Shown piece by piece: positions 8,187 through 15,557 of a DNA stretch of 32,025 nucleotides. Each line of letters opens with the position of its first letter. Position 1 is the first letter of the stretch. The translations under genes and the position numbers were made by a program. The notes beneath the pieces were generated by a model, which was given only the letters and a program-made list of their open reading frames with translations, was not told the origin of the DNA and ran no database searches. Origin of the DNA: an uncultured Bdellovibrio sp. (GTDB lineage: Bacteria > Bdellovibrionota > Bdellovibrionia > Bdellovibrionales > Bdellovibrionaceae); contig NZ_CAMLDV010000022.1 in assembly GCF_946478835.1 (NCBI RefSeq), positions 1 to 32,025 of the forward strand, in the 5' to 3' direction.

Positions 8187-8298
8187 CTCATCCTGACACA
8201 CGACATAGGTCCAGGGAACGGATTCTAATGCAATCCTATTCGTTTTCAAATTATTTTTTGCTTCTTCCCTAACTTGACCAGACAAATTTAGACCCCAT

Positions 8299-8307
8299 TG
8301 TTACAAT
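8299..8307 (+). promoter_or_regulatory. Extended -10 promoter for the HPF-like gene
   Basis: TG-N-TACAAT (8299-8307) is a good extended -10 element 26 bases before the ATG at 8334, with no convincing -35. A TTGACC at 8274-8279 is 22 bp away, too far to serve. The implied leader is about 20 bases and carries a strong AAAGGAGG ribosome-binding site. Confidence 0.4.
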
Positions 8308-8333
8308 AAGACTAGAGGAAAAGGAGGCCGCCT

Positions 8334-8735
8334 ATGACGACTCTTCTAAATCCCACCATACAACTTATTGAACAAAACCCGGAAGTTAAGTCTTTTATAT
8401 ATCAACAGATCTCCGAGTTTGAACCCTTTGTTACCCCACAAACCGTCGTTGCTGTCGTGGCAAGAGACCCTAAGAAACTTGCGCTTCAGTATGAAACAGA
8501 TGGCAAGGAGTTTACAAGGGAAGGTCTCAAAAAGCTCTACCGTATAGCCATAGTCCTGAACGAAAGTGGGACGACTGTCGAAGCTGAAGGCGTCCACGAA
8601 GACATTTTTGAAGCAATCAAAGCAGCGAAAGATAATCTTCTGACGAAGCTTGTTGCGATTCAGGATTCTGTTATCAGCCAACAAGATCGGATCATTGAGA
8701 TCAATCATTACTTGCAACATCCAGTTCTTCATTAA
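8334..8735 (+). CDS. HPF/RaiA-like ribosome-associated protein
   Basis: A 133-residue cytoplasmic protein. Residues about 70-112 (YRIAIVLNESGTTVEAEG, then HEDIFEAIKAAKDNLLTKL) match the second strand-and-helix half of the HPF/RaiA fold, which binds the 30S decoding centre and inactivates ribosomes in starvation. The N-terminal half is weaker (HPEV-type start helix, then VVAVVARDPKKLALQYE), so it is a divergent member. There is no long C-terminal dimerisation domain, which makes it a short-form factor. A strong AAAGGAGG ribosome-binding site and an extended -10 precede it. The aldo/keto reductase gene follows 32 bp downstream. A role in dormancy between attack and growth phases would be reasonable but is inference. 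Confidence 0.72.
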   Translation: MTTLLNPTIQLIEQNPEVKSFIYQQISEFEPFVTPQTVVAVVARDPKKLALQYETDGKEFTREGLKKLYRIAIVLNESGTTVEAEGVHEDIFEAIKAAKDNLLTKLVAIQDSVISQQDRIIEINHYLQHPVLH

Positions 8736-8741
8736 GATAAT

Positions 8742-8765
8742 GGGGCTTCTTCCTAAAGGAGGCCC
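8742..8765 (+). promoter_or_regulatory. Hairpin over the aldo/keto reductase ribosome-binding site
   Basis: In the 32-bp gap, CTTCC (8749-8753) can pair with GGAGG (8758-8762) around a TAAA loop, with one G-U pair, and GGG/CCC can extend it across a bulge. GGAGG is the Shine-Dalgarno of the gene at 8768. No U-run follows, so this looks more like a translation control or a chance fold than a terminator. Confidence 0.35.
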
Positions 8766-8767
8766 TC

Positions 8768-9724
8768 ATGTTCAATCCAAATATGCCTTATCGCAGCGCC
8801 GGTCGCTGCGGTCTTAAACTCAGCTCGTTTTCTTTAGGCGGCTGGACGACCTTCGGCGGAACGGTGAAAGACTTCACATCCGTACGAAGCATCTTGCGTC
8901 TAGCCTATGAAACAGGAATCAATTTCTTCGATATCGCAGACATTTACGCCAAAGGTGAATCTGAAAGAATCATGGGAGCCGCACTCAAAGATTTTCCTCG
9001 TCATGAGTTGGTGGTTTCGTCCAAAGTCTTCTGGCCCATGAGCGATGACATCAACGACAAAGGTCTTTCTCGCAAACACATTCTTGAATCCGTAAACAAA
9101 AGTCTTCAGCGCATCGGCACTGATTATTTGGACATTTACTTTTGCCACCGCTATGACCCCGAAACTCCCGTTGAAGAAACCGTGCGTATTATGGACGACC
9201 TCATTCATCATGGAAAAATTCTGTACTGGGGCACGAGTGAATGGACAGGAGAACAAATTCAAGAAGCGATGGATGTGTGCGAGAAGGGTGGCTACTACAA
9301 GCCGCAAATCGAGCAACCGCAATACAGTCTGCTTGCTCGTGAAAAATTTGAAAAAGATGTTAGACCTAAAGCGAAGGAACACGGCATGGGCCTTGTGACA
9401 TGGTCCCCGCTAGCTTCCGGAATGTTGACAGGAAAATACGACGAGGGGGTCAGCGAAGGGCGCCTTTCCCGTATTGATTGGTTGAAGGACACTTTTTATA
9501 CCGACAAAAATGTACAAAGAGTGCGCGACATGAAAAAGATCGCCGATGCCTTAGAGTGCACGCGAGGACAATTGGCTTTGGCATGGTTGGCGGCCCAAGA
9601 AAATCTGACAAGTGTGATTCTTGGAGCCACGAGCATTGAACAACTCCAGGAGAATCTTGGCGCTATTAAAGTGAACATCACACCTGAGGTCGATAAAGAA
9701 CTTAAAAAACTTTTCGCTTACTAG
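8768..9724 (+). CDS. Aldo/keto reductase
   Basis: An NADPH-dependent carbonyl reductase of the AKR group that includes voltage-gated potassium-channel beta subunits and bacterial YghZ-like enzymes. It has 318 residues in a TIM barrel. The catalytic tetrad is complete: D55 (FFDIAD), Y60 (DIYAKGESE), K86 (VVSSKVF) and H127 (FCHRYD). Other hallmarks are SLGGWTTFGG at 22-31, YWGTSEW around 158-164 and TWSPLASGMLTGKY further on, where the family binds cofactor. GGAGG lies just before the ATG. The solute-binding protein gene starts 10 bp downstream, so the two are probably one operon, though the substrate link is unknown. The physiological substrate cannot be read from the sequence. Confidence 0.95.
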   Translation: MFNPNMPYRSAGRCGLKLSSFSLGGWTTFGGTVKDFTSVRSILRLAYETGINFFDIADIYAKGESERIMGAALKDFPRHELVVSSKVFWPMSDDINDKGLSRKHILESVNKSLQRIGTDYLDIYFCHRYDPETPVEETVRIMDDLIHHGKILYWGTSEWTGEQIQEAMDVCEKGGYYKPQIEQPQYSLLAREKFEKDVRPKAKEHGMGLVTWSPLASGMLTGKYDEGVSEGRLSRIDWLKDTFYTDKNVQRVRDMKKIADALECTRGQLALAWLAAQENLTSVILGATSIEQLQENLGAIKVNITPEVDKELKKLFAY

Positions 9725-9734
9725 GAAGAACTGC

Positions 9735-10592
9735 TTGCTGATCAGGAATTGCTTTTTGTCTTTTTTGCTGTTGTTGGGATTTGCGAATTTTTCGCTAGCT
9801 ACTCCTTTGGAACTCAAACGCGGCGAAAACTATTTTGTGATCGGCGTGGGAGAGTACGATTACCTTCCTCACACAGGCTTCGTGAATGGGCGCTTTGCCG
9901 GATTCGGCGAGGCCGTTCTTACCGCCTTTGCAAAAGCCAAAGGATACACCTTTGAATATAAAGCGGTCTCTATTCCCCGCATGTTTAAGGTTTTTTTGGA
10001 AGATGCCACGGTCGACTTCATGTATCCCAATAATGAATACTGGGATGCGGAACACCAACGCAAAAAGGGAGTTCTGTTCAGCTCACCAGTGGTCACCTAC
10101 GTCGACGGTATCGTTGTCCGTCCCGAAAATAAAAAAATTTCTTTAGCTCAGTTAAAGTCCATTGGCATTATTAAAGGCTTTGATCCTATTCAGTACAAAG
10201 ATTTGGTCAAAGAAAAGAAAATTAAAATGTACGAACACAGTGATGTCGTAGCACTCCTAAAAATGGTACTCAACAAAAGAGTCCAAGGAGCTTATCTCAA
10301 CCCTCTGGTCGCCGCCTATTATTTGAAAACCCATGTAAAGTCCGATGAGATGCTTGTTCTTGCCGACAAATTACCTTTCATCAATTCTTCTTATTATTTC
10401 TCGACAATCAAATATTCCAAGGTGCTCGAAGAGTTCGATGAGTTTCTAAAAAAAGAGCGTTCGCTCATTCAAAAACTAAAAATTCGGTATGGCGTTCAAG
10501 ACCCCTTCCTGAAAGACTCTAAAAAATACACGCCCCCTCTTGTCTCTGAAGAGACATCTTTCGTCACCGATCCGTTGTTCGCGGAAAAATAA
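9735..10592 (+). CDS. Periplasmic solute-binding protein, family 3 type
   Basis: A 285-residue exported protein with a signal peptide (about 1-22, ending SLA) and the two-lobed periplasmic-binding fold of the amino-acid type: VIGVGEYDYLPHTGF, then GFGEAVLTAFAKAKGYTFEY, MYPNNEYWDAE, a hinge near SLAQLKSIGIIKG and the lobe-two segment VVALLKMVLNKRVQGAYLN. The start is a TTG at 9735, with GGAAG 7 bases upstream; no ATG gives an intact signal peptide. It lies 10 bp after the aldo/keto reductase stop. There are no ABC permease or ATPase genes nearby, and many such lone proteins in predatory and environmental bacteria are of unknown use. The ligand is unknown. Confidence 0.82.
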   Translation: MLIRNCFLSFLLLLGFANFSLATPLELKRGENYFVIGVGEYDYLPHTGFVNGRFAGFGEAVLTAFAKAKGYTFEYKAVSIPRMFKVFLEDATVDFMYPNNEYWDAEHQRKKGVLFSSPVVTYVDGIVVRPENKKISLAQLKSIGIIKGFDPIQYKDLVKEKKIKMYEHSDVVALLKMVLNKRVQGAYLNPLVAAYYLKTHVKSDEMLVLADKLPFINSSYYFSTIKYSKVLEEFDEFLKKERSLIQKLKIRYGVQDPFLKDSKKYTPPLVSEETSFVTDPLFAEK

Positions 10593-10695
10593 AAAACGCC
10601 GCTCACTCTTAAAATAGTTAGCATTCATTTTCTATCTTTTTTGAAATTCATGTTCCGTCGGCCTCCTCATTGCATATCTTTTATGTCTGTTATTT

Positions 10696-10719
10696 AACTG
10701 TTTATGTTAACTCACAGTT
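10696..10719. promoter_or_regulatory. Inverted repeat upstream of the outer-membrane protein
   Basis: AACTGT (10696-10701) and ACAGTT (10714-10719) form a dyad with a 12-bp spacer in the 159-bp gap before the barrel gene, close to where a promoter would lie. It could be a regulator site. The rest of the gap (10593-10751) shows no gene and no convincing terminator. Confidence 0.25.
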
Positions 10720-10751
10720 GTTAGCTTTGCGCATCACACAAGGAGATATAT

Positions 10752-12077
10752 ATGAAAGCCCTCTCAGCCTTTTTAATTTTATGCGCCTCTACGCCTTCCG
10801 CCTATGCCGCTAGCACGACAACTTGGGACCTTAATAACCAAGATGCTTACTCTTGCTATGCACGCAATGGCGTCTATTCTGACGGCGTCTGCATTGATGC
10901 TTCAGCCTCTGCACATGTAGCTGCTATTTTGAGTAACGGCATTCGCAAAGGCGGCGGCAATGAAAGCTCAGTGGGAGACACTGTCGTTGAAGGAGATGTC
11001 AAAGTCACAAAGGCTTACGACAATCCTCACTTTCGAGAAATATTTATTTCTGTCAGCGCCATTCCTCGCGATGAAGTGTTGAACTACAACGAAAAGAATG
11101 AACAAAACTATCACAACTCCAATCGCTTGCGTGCGGATGGATTTGTCGATCGTCCGTGGATCTTAGCTAATATCGGTGCCAACATCGCTGTCACAAACTC
11201 TCAGGACGTCACTGTTCTCGCAGGAAGTTTTCCGGCCAGTGGTTTGGATCCTTTAAAAGGAAAACCAAGTCGTTACTATATGACAGCCCCTTACGGCATC
11301 ATGGTTCGTTACGACAAAGGGATTCAAATGAACTATCAACTTAAAGAAGAGTTGGATCGCGTGATCCTGGCTTCTTTCAGTGTGATTGATGGCGATGGCC
11401 TTAAAGGTGAATCCAATATTGATCCCGCAGACTCGCGTGCGAATTCGTATCCGTCCTATGCGGGAACGATGGAGCTTCGAATCACCAATGCACTTCGCAA
11501 GGTTTTTGAAAAATCATCGCCTTATTTAAAAAACCATGACCTTTACATCGGAGTCACCGGAAGCCGCGGAGACACTGGGAGCTATGCAGGTCAAAAAAGA
11601 TCTCAAGATGATCTAACAACGTACTTGGGTTATATGTTCACTTCAAAATATGGGCAAGCCGAAGTGCGCGTCTTCCGCTCTGACTTTAATCGCAACAAAG
11701 CTGGCAACGGCGATGGACGTCACGGCCCTCAAGTGGAATCCAGCGCTCAAGGTGTTGAAGTCGCCTATCGCGGTTTGGAATCGCGTCTTTGCACTTGGGA
11801 TTTTTATTTGAACAAACATATCTTTGAAAACAACAGCCAGTATCCTGACGGAGAATTCACTTACGACAATGTCCGTGGTGTCAAAGGTTGGACGGCGGGA
11901 ACAAGCTGCCGTAACTTCTGGGGCGTTGATAATTTGGATGTCGGTTTTGAATATGGAAACGTTGAATTAAAGAGCGCACCAGGAACAAAACTTTCCGGCG
12001 CCTATCCTCTAACATCGAACTTATTCAATCTGACGTTCACTTATCGCTTTGGTTTGCACAAAGCTTATCGAAAATAA
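10752..12077 (+). CDS. Predicted outer-membrane beta-barrel protein
   Basis: A 441-residue protein with a Sec signal peptide (1-19, ending AYA before ASTTT). The mature chain is rich in alternating hydrophobic and polar strands with aromatic girdles, especially after residue 110 (YGIMVRYDKGIQMNYQL, YLGYMFTSKYGQAEVRVF, LDVGFEYGNVELK), and ends in LFNLTFTYRF plus a short tail. These are features of porin-like barrels. It contains several cysteines, unusual for a porin; they may form periplasmic or loop disulfides. An AAGGAG ribosome-binding site precedes the ATG by 8 bases. It appears to be a single-gene unit. I cannot assign a transport substrate; an adhesin or Bdellovibrio-specific barrel is equally possible. 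Confidence 0.72.
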   Translation: MKALSAFLILCASTPSAYAASTTTWDLNNQDAYSCYARNGVYSDGVCIDASASAHVAAILSNGIRKGGGNESSVGDTVVEGDVKVTKAYDNPHFREIFISVSAIPRDEVLNYNEKNEQNYHNSNRLRADGFVDRPWILANIGANIAVTNSQDVTVLAGSFPASGLDPLKGKPSRYYMTAPYGIMVRYDKGIQMNYQLKEELDRVILASFSVIDGDGLKGESNIDPADSRANSYPSYAGTMELRITNALRKVFEKSSPYLKNHDLYIGVTGSRGDTGSYAGQKRSQDDLTTYLGYMFTSKYGQAEVRVFRSDFNRNKAGNGDGRHGPQVESSAQGVEVAYRGLESRLCTWDFYLNKHIFENNSQYPDGEFTYDNVRGVKGWTAGTSCRNFWGVDNLDVGFEYGNVELKSAPGTKLSGAYPLTSNLFNLTFTYRFGLHKAYRK

Positions 12078-12224
12078 GCAGCGCCAAGTGACAAATACAT
12101 TTACCAAAGGCCGGGAGAAAATGCGGATTTTTTGCCTTCATTGAGTAGGTATTTGAGAGAGAGTTTTCTCATATAAATGTTGATGCCTTTTGGCACCCGG
12201 TGGTTTCTTTTTCGAAGAATGGGT

Positions 12225-12400
12225 TATACTGAGTTCGTAGAGAGAAACAAGAGATTCGGAAAAAGCGGAAAGATAGAAACGAGCTCTCAGGAAGATAGAA
12301 AGCGATGCTTAAGAGAAGTCTTAGATTCGCAATGTTTAGATTCTATGAGAGTCGTCCGAGACGGGACTTGATCGAATGATTGAGCCCCGTTTCCATTTTT
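12225..12400 (+). ncRNA. Candidate small RNA ending at an intrinsic terminator
   Basis: The stretch 12078-12403 has no believable gene. It holds a purine-rich segment from about 12230 to 12355 that ends in a terminator hairpin at 12361-12400. A TATACT at 12225-12230 could be a -10, without a clear -35. Inside, TAAGA and TCTTA around a GAAG loop, flanked by GCGA and TCGC, make a plausible stem at about 12302-12331. It could instead be only the long 3' untranslated end of the barrel gene, 284 bases from stop to terminator. It matches no RNA family I can name, including the c-di-GMP riboswitch. Confidence 0.28.
12361..12400 (+). terminator. Intrinsic terminator, possibly bidirectional
   Basis: ACGGGACTTGATC (12361-12373) pairs with GATTGAGCCCCGT (12378-12390) around a GAAT loop, with two G-U pairs and one mismatch on the plus strand, followed by TTTCCATTTTT. 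It lies between the convergent ends of the barrel gene and the amidase gene. Confidence 0.6.
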
Positions 12401-12403
12401 AGA

Positions 12404-13282
12404 TTAATGTTCTAATGCGACAGGAAGAAAGTTCGTCGGAGAAGAAGCGGTTGCGGCCTTCTCTTTTCCAGTCTCCAACTTCACAAGTGAACCGATAATG
12501 TCTTGCAACTTTTCAAACGGTTGCAAATTGGGCGGAAGATTTTCTTTAAGCTCCATTGTCAACACAGGCGTTTTTCTTTCAAGCCACATATAACGGCCCA
12601 AGCTGCCCGGATAGTTTCCTAAAGACTTCCACGGAAGATAATCAAACTTTGGTGGCGGAGAAACTTTAGGCCCGTCGAAATCTAAAACCTTTAAAGGCGT
12701 ATGTACCGACACCACGAAATCCGGTTGGAAATCTTCTAAATGGTGAAGAGCGCATTTTGTTTCAGGTTCACTCGCGGCTTCCGCACCGGGGAAACGACGT
12801 GGATTGGATTTTGTTGTGCGCTTCCAGTTTTCAATCGCTCCTGTTGTCCAATCTTTTGTTGGAAAGTTGCGATTGATATCAATCTTGTTCGCATTCGTGC
12901 GAGTTTTGTATTTCACACCGTCGGGATTTAGAACTGGAATCACACGCCATGAGTTGCGTGGATCAATGCCCTCAAGACGCTCCATCCAATAACGACCCAC
13001 AGTTCCCGCTGGAGTTTCATCTCCATGGATCAAGCTGAATACCAAAACTTTTTTCGCACCTGGAGTCGCAGAGATTTTATCGTAGTGATAAATAGGTCGC
13101 CCTTCTGCACTGACACAGATAGAGTCGACTTTAACTTTTTCACAAGCTTGTTTGAGCATTTTGTCATCCCAAACACCCGGAAACTTTTTTAGATCGTTCA
13201 TGCAGTCTTGTGGAACATTAGAAAAATCGGCTCGCGCCGATACGACTGACAAAAACATCAGACTTAATATTAATGTTTTCAT
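12404..13282 (-). CDS. M14 zinc carboxypeptidase, MpaA-like peptidoglycan peptide amidase
   Basis: A 292-residue protein with a signal peptide (1-18, ending ARA), so it acts in the periplasm or outside the cell. Zinc ligands H86 and E89 (LIHGDETPAG) and H194 (VSVHTPL) are present, with the substrate-binding NPDG at 119-122, NRNFP at 137-141 and a probable catalytic Glu at 244 (LTMELKE). This is the pattern of M14 enzymes that cut the gamma-D-Glu to diaminopimelate bond of murein peptides, as MpaA does, but a general carboxypeptidase is possible. A GTG at 13297 would add five residues; the ATG at 13282 is preferred because it gives a clean signal peptide, with GGGG just upstream. In a predator it could act on prey wall peptides. 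Confidence 0.85.
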   Translation of the reverse strand: MKTLILSLMFLSVVSARADFSNVPQDCMNDLKKFPGVWDDKMLKQACEKVKVDSICVSAEGRPIYHYDKISATPGAKKVLVFSLIHGDETPAGTVGRYWMERLEGIDPRNSWRVIPVLNPDGVKYKTRTNANKIDINRNFPTKDWTTGAIENWKRTTKSNPRRFPGAEAASEPETKCALHHLEDFQPDFVVSVHTPLKVLDFDGPKVSPPPKFDYLPWKSLGNYPGSLGRYMWLERKTPVLTMELKENLPPNLQPFEKLQDIIGSLVKLETGKEKAATASSPTNFLPVALEH

Positions 13283-13462
13283 ATACCCCGTCTTCACATC
13301 CCTATTATCCCAGGTCTTTTGGAACTCTCAAGATGAGAAAAGAGCGATTCCTGCATTTTCTCTGCCCCAAGCTGAGAATCCTTACAAACTGACTAAAGTC
13401 TTAATGCCTTTCGTCCGTAATGTAAAGGGTGTGACCAATAGGACTCAGTGGGAGGATGTATG

Positions 13463-13684
13463 ATGAACCGTGGTAGTTTTAGTTTCGTAGCGATGCTGGT
13501 GATAAATCCCATCGTGATACTGTTTTATCAGAATTGCTCGATGACCCCGGTAAGTTATGCGAAAAATACAACACCCCGTCCCGTCGTCTCAAGACAGATC
13601 GCCTCGGAAGCAAAACCTGTTGTTGCAGAGGTTGAAAAACCTGCTTGCCCTGAAAACAAAAAAGAATGCGCTAAAGCGGAATAA
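13463..13684 (+). CDS. Small membrane-anchored or lipoprotein-like protein
   Basis: A protein of about 73 residues with one N-terminal hydrophobic stretch (SFVAMLVINPIVILFYQ) ending in QNC, then a Pro/Lys/Glu-rich tail that carries two more cysteines (ACPENKKEC). The sequence FYQNCS is a poor lipobox by the Escherichia rule, but exported proteins of Bdellovibrio often have FQNC-like motifs at this place (from memory), so a lipoprotein is plausible. Starts at 13448 (GTG), 13460 and 13463 are all in frame; 13463 is chosen because GGAGG lies 7 bases before it. Function unknown. Confidence 0.6.
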   Translation: MNRGSFSFVAMLVINPIVILFYQNCSMTPVSYAKNTTPRPVVSRQIASEAKPVVAEVEKPACPENKKECAKAE

Positions 13685-13686
13685 TT

Positions 13687-13709
13687 AGATATTCATCTTG
13701 TGAATATCT
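13687..13709 (+). terminator. Perfect hairpin after the small lipoprotein-like gene
   Basis: A 9-bp perfect stem, AGATATTCA (13687-13695) and TGAATATCT (13701-13709), with a 5-base loop, starting 2 bases after the stop at 13684 and followed by GAATTCTTTCT. The stem is AT-rich and the U-run broken, so terminator function is moderate at best. Confidence 0.4.
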
Positions 13710-13795
13710 GAATTCTTTCTATGCCTTTTACTTATCATAGAGTCCCTTGCTAGAACTGACTTGACGAAGCGTTAGTTCGAAACAAGGAGGCTTCT

Positions 13796-14143
13796 ATGAA
13801 ATCATTTATTCTTTCTCTTACATCATTCCTAGCTTTGGTAAGCTCTCCGGCTCATGCATTTATCTCTTCCCAAGAGGAAACCCTTCTTGTTGAAGCCATG
13901 AACCAAGTCAATCCAGCCCAAGTGCATGTGGAAAACATCCGCTGCTCTTTGCGCAATCGTATGTGCTTAGTCAAAATGGAAGTAGGAGCACACCAACGCC
14001 GTGCTGGCTGCATGATTGAGCGTATTAGCGATGCGGCAGATTTGTATACGGAGAATGTAGATAAGGCGACAGGAAAGACTGTTGTCTCTTTGTCGCCTTA
14101 TACTCAGGATTCTTTAGATCGTTGTGTCAGTCAGGTTCTTTAG
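13796..14143 (+). CDS. Small exported cysteine-containing protein
   Basis: A 115-residue protein with a Sec signal peptide (about 1-21, ending AHA before FISSQEE). The mature domain has four cysteines (IRCSLRNRMCLVKME, AGCMIE and DRCVSQ), enough for two disulfides. I recognise no family. AAGGAGG lies 6 bases before the ATG. Upstream, GAACT and AGTTC form a loose dyad near 13753-13781 that might be a regulator site. The stop overlaps the last codon of the convergent 3D-domain gene by 4 bp. Confidence 0.75.
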   Translation: MKSFILSLTSFLALVSSPAHAFISSQEETLLVEAMNQVNPAQVHVENIRCSLRNRMCLVKMEVGAHQRRAGCMIERISDAADLYTENVDKATGKTVVSLSPYTQDSLDRCVSQVL

Positions 14144-14901
14144 TTTTGTGATTCAAGCATCGGGTTCACGCGCGCCTTGAAAGTCTTTTTGAAAGTTTTC
14201 AAGACCGTGAATCCACGCTTGGCGCGAATCTCTTTGGCTTTTTCCTCAGACACAGATTCGTATTTGAAAGTGTTGGATGGATTTGAAAGTCCTAATTTCG
14301 TAAATGCATTCTTAGCGTCTTTATCACTCTCAGTTCCTGTGAAAAATGCAAAATAATCCTCACCCACATCAATGTAACCTTCGTCGTAGTCGCCGATGAT
14401 CACATAACCGTCATGAGTTTGTCCTGTTGGCAAAGCCACGCCGACAAGTTCAGGAATGTAGATCACGTCTCCTAAAGCGTGCGCTAAAGGATCTCCAGAC
14501 ACCGTGAAGTATGGAATCAAACAAGTCAGTCCCGCCACTCCATCAGAAACTTTTCCGAAGCCGTAACCATAACCGCATTTTTTGAGATCTGTTTTATTGA
14601 AATAAGACTGATTTTTTTCGGCGTCATATTTGTGATAAGAGATGCCAATGCGCTTTCCGCTGGCGTCTTCAATCAAGCAAGATCCTTCGATCATGCAAGC
14701 GCGATATTGTTTGGCACAAAGCCGAGTAAGAACCTTACCCTCTGCTGTGATCACCTTTCTAAGGTCGCGCGCTTCACAGTGCATCTCAGAAGTTTTAATC
14801 AAACTTGTATGATAGGTCGATGTACTTGCCGACGTTTGCAGGCTTTGCGCCAACGCCAAGGAACTTCCCAACAAAGTAATCAACACCAGACTGAGTCTCA
14901 T
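14140..14901 (-). CDS. Exported 3D-domain protein (double-psi barrel)
   Basis: A 253-residue protein with a signal peptide (1-18, ending LALA). Residues about 125-190 (TVSGDPLAHALGDVIYIPEL, then GQTHDGYVIIGDYDEG, then IDVGEDYFAFFTG) resemble the 3D domain, named for three aspartates and found at the C-terminus of lytic transglycosylase MltA and in RlpA-like proteins. The three aspartate positions appear filled. The N-terminal part has six cysteines and no MltA catalytic domain that I can see, so it is not a full MltA. It may bind or cut peptidoglycan glycan strands. The frame extends four codons upstream; the ATG at 14901 is chosen because GGGAGA precedes it. Confidence 0.68.
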   Translation of the reverse strand: MRLSLVLITLLGSSLALAQSLQTSASTSTYHTSLIKTSEMHCEARDLRKVITAEGKVLTRLCAKQYRACMIEGSCLIEDASGKRIGISYHKYDAEKNQSYFNKTDLKKCGYGYGFGKVSDGVAGLTCLIPYFTVSGDPLAHALGDVIYIPELVGVALPTGQTHDGYVIIGDYDEGYIDVGEDYFAFFTGTESDKDAKNAFTKLGLSNPSNTFKYESVSEEKAKEIRAKRGFTVLKTFKKTFKARVNPMLESQN

Positions 14902-15036
14902 AAGGTCTCCCATAAAAATGAAATGAGGCTTAACGGAAAACCCTTTTGCTATAAGTGTTCCAGGGAATGCGTGGTTTTATTGGATTTATAGCAGTGAAGC
15001 GATGTCTAGATTTCTCAATAAGAGACATTTTTGGGC

Positions 15037-15077
15037 ATCACGGTAAGGCCTCCGTGATTGCTTCGAAGGCCTTTACC
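15037..15077. repeat. Overlapping, mutually exclusive inverted repeats
   Basis: ATCACGG (15037-15043) pairs with CCGTGAT (15052-15058). Alternatively GGTAAGGCCT (15042-15051) pairs with AGGCCTTTACC (15067-15077), one base bulged. The two folds share bases, so only one can form. It lies 10 to 50 bases after the stop of the SnoaL-like gene (minus strand); on that strand the first fold is followed by GCCCAAAAATG, not a U-run. Confidence 0.4.
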
Positions 15078-15086
15078 CTATCGCGA

Positions 15087-15449
15087 TTATTGATAGAAGA
15101 ACTCTTCCTTAACGATCTTATCGTCTTTTACCGTGTAAAGAGCGATCTCTTCCATCTTCGAACGCTTGCCGGTTTTCTTGTTTGTGACGTCGTAGTTGTA
15201 GTGAACCGTAAAGCGGTCCCCGTGCACCATGGGTTCCGAGACCGAGCCGCCATGGTATTCCATATTATCGAGCCACCATTGATTCTTTTTGCGAACTCCT
15301 TCGAGACCTTTGATTTCGCGCGGAGCCTCGGGCATATCGACCGCCTCAATACTTTGAATATCTTTGGAGTAGAGTTTTTCTAGAGCATCCAGGTTTTTGC
15401 CTTGGCGACAGAATTCAACCAACTTTTTTGCAACGTCCGTTGTAGACAT
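15087..15449 (-). CDS. SnoaL-like (NTF2-fold) protein
   Basis: A 120-residue cytoplasmic protein with the cone-shaped NTF2/SnoaL pattern: helices at 3-30 (VAKKLVEFCRQGKNLDALEK), YSKDIQSIEA, the IKGLEGVRKKNQWWLDNM helix, and curved strands ending VKDDKIVKEEFFYQ. Members are small ligand-binding or isomerase-like proteins; which role applies here is unknown. AAGGAGG is 5 bases before the ATG. The gene stands alone, divergent from lexA, 150 bp away. The gap downstream (14902-15086) holds only the overlapping inverted repeats and probably the promoter of the 3D gene. Confidence 0.82.
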   Translation of the reverse strand: MSTTDVAKKLVEFCRQGKNLDALEKLYSKDIQSIEAVDMPEAPREIKGLEGVRKKNQWWLDNMEYHGGSVSEPMVHGDRFTVHYNYDVTNKKTGKRSKMEEIALYTVKDDKIVKEEFFYQ

Positions 15450-15557
15450 GGGACCTCCTTTTTAGATGAGAGGATTATCGAAGCACGGAAAAGGGATGTC
15501 AGTATGACTTCCCACAGCGGAGAAACTGGACCTTCTAAAATATTTTAAAAAAGGCTA

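Noticed and set aside
8274..8307. TTGACC plus TACAAT as a full promoter
   Set aside because: The spacer is 22 bp, too long; only the extended -10 is kept.
8346..8732. A 128-codon minus-strand frame covering the HPF-like gene
   Set aside because: Antisense shadow; the plus strand has promoter, strong Shine-Dalgarno and a family match.
8900..9382. A 160-codon minus-strand frame inside the aldo/keto reductase
   Set aside because: Antisense to a gene with a complete catalytic tetrad.
12177..12371. A 64-codon plus-strand frame in the gene-free region
   Set aside because: No ribosome-binding site, odd basic composition, and it overlaps the terminator and the candidate RNA; likely chance.
12110..12400. 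c-di-GMP riboswitch-like RNA (known to be abundant in Bdellovibrio)
   Set aside because: The conserved core of that riboswitch is not present.
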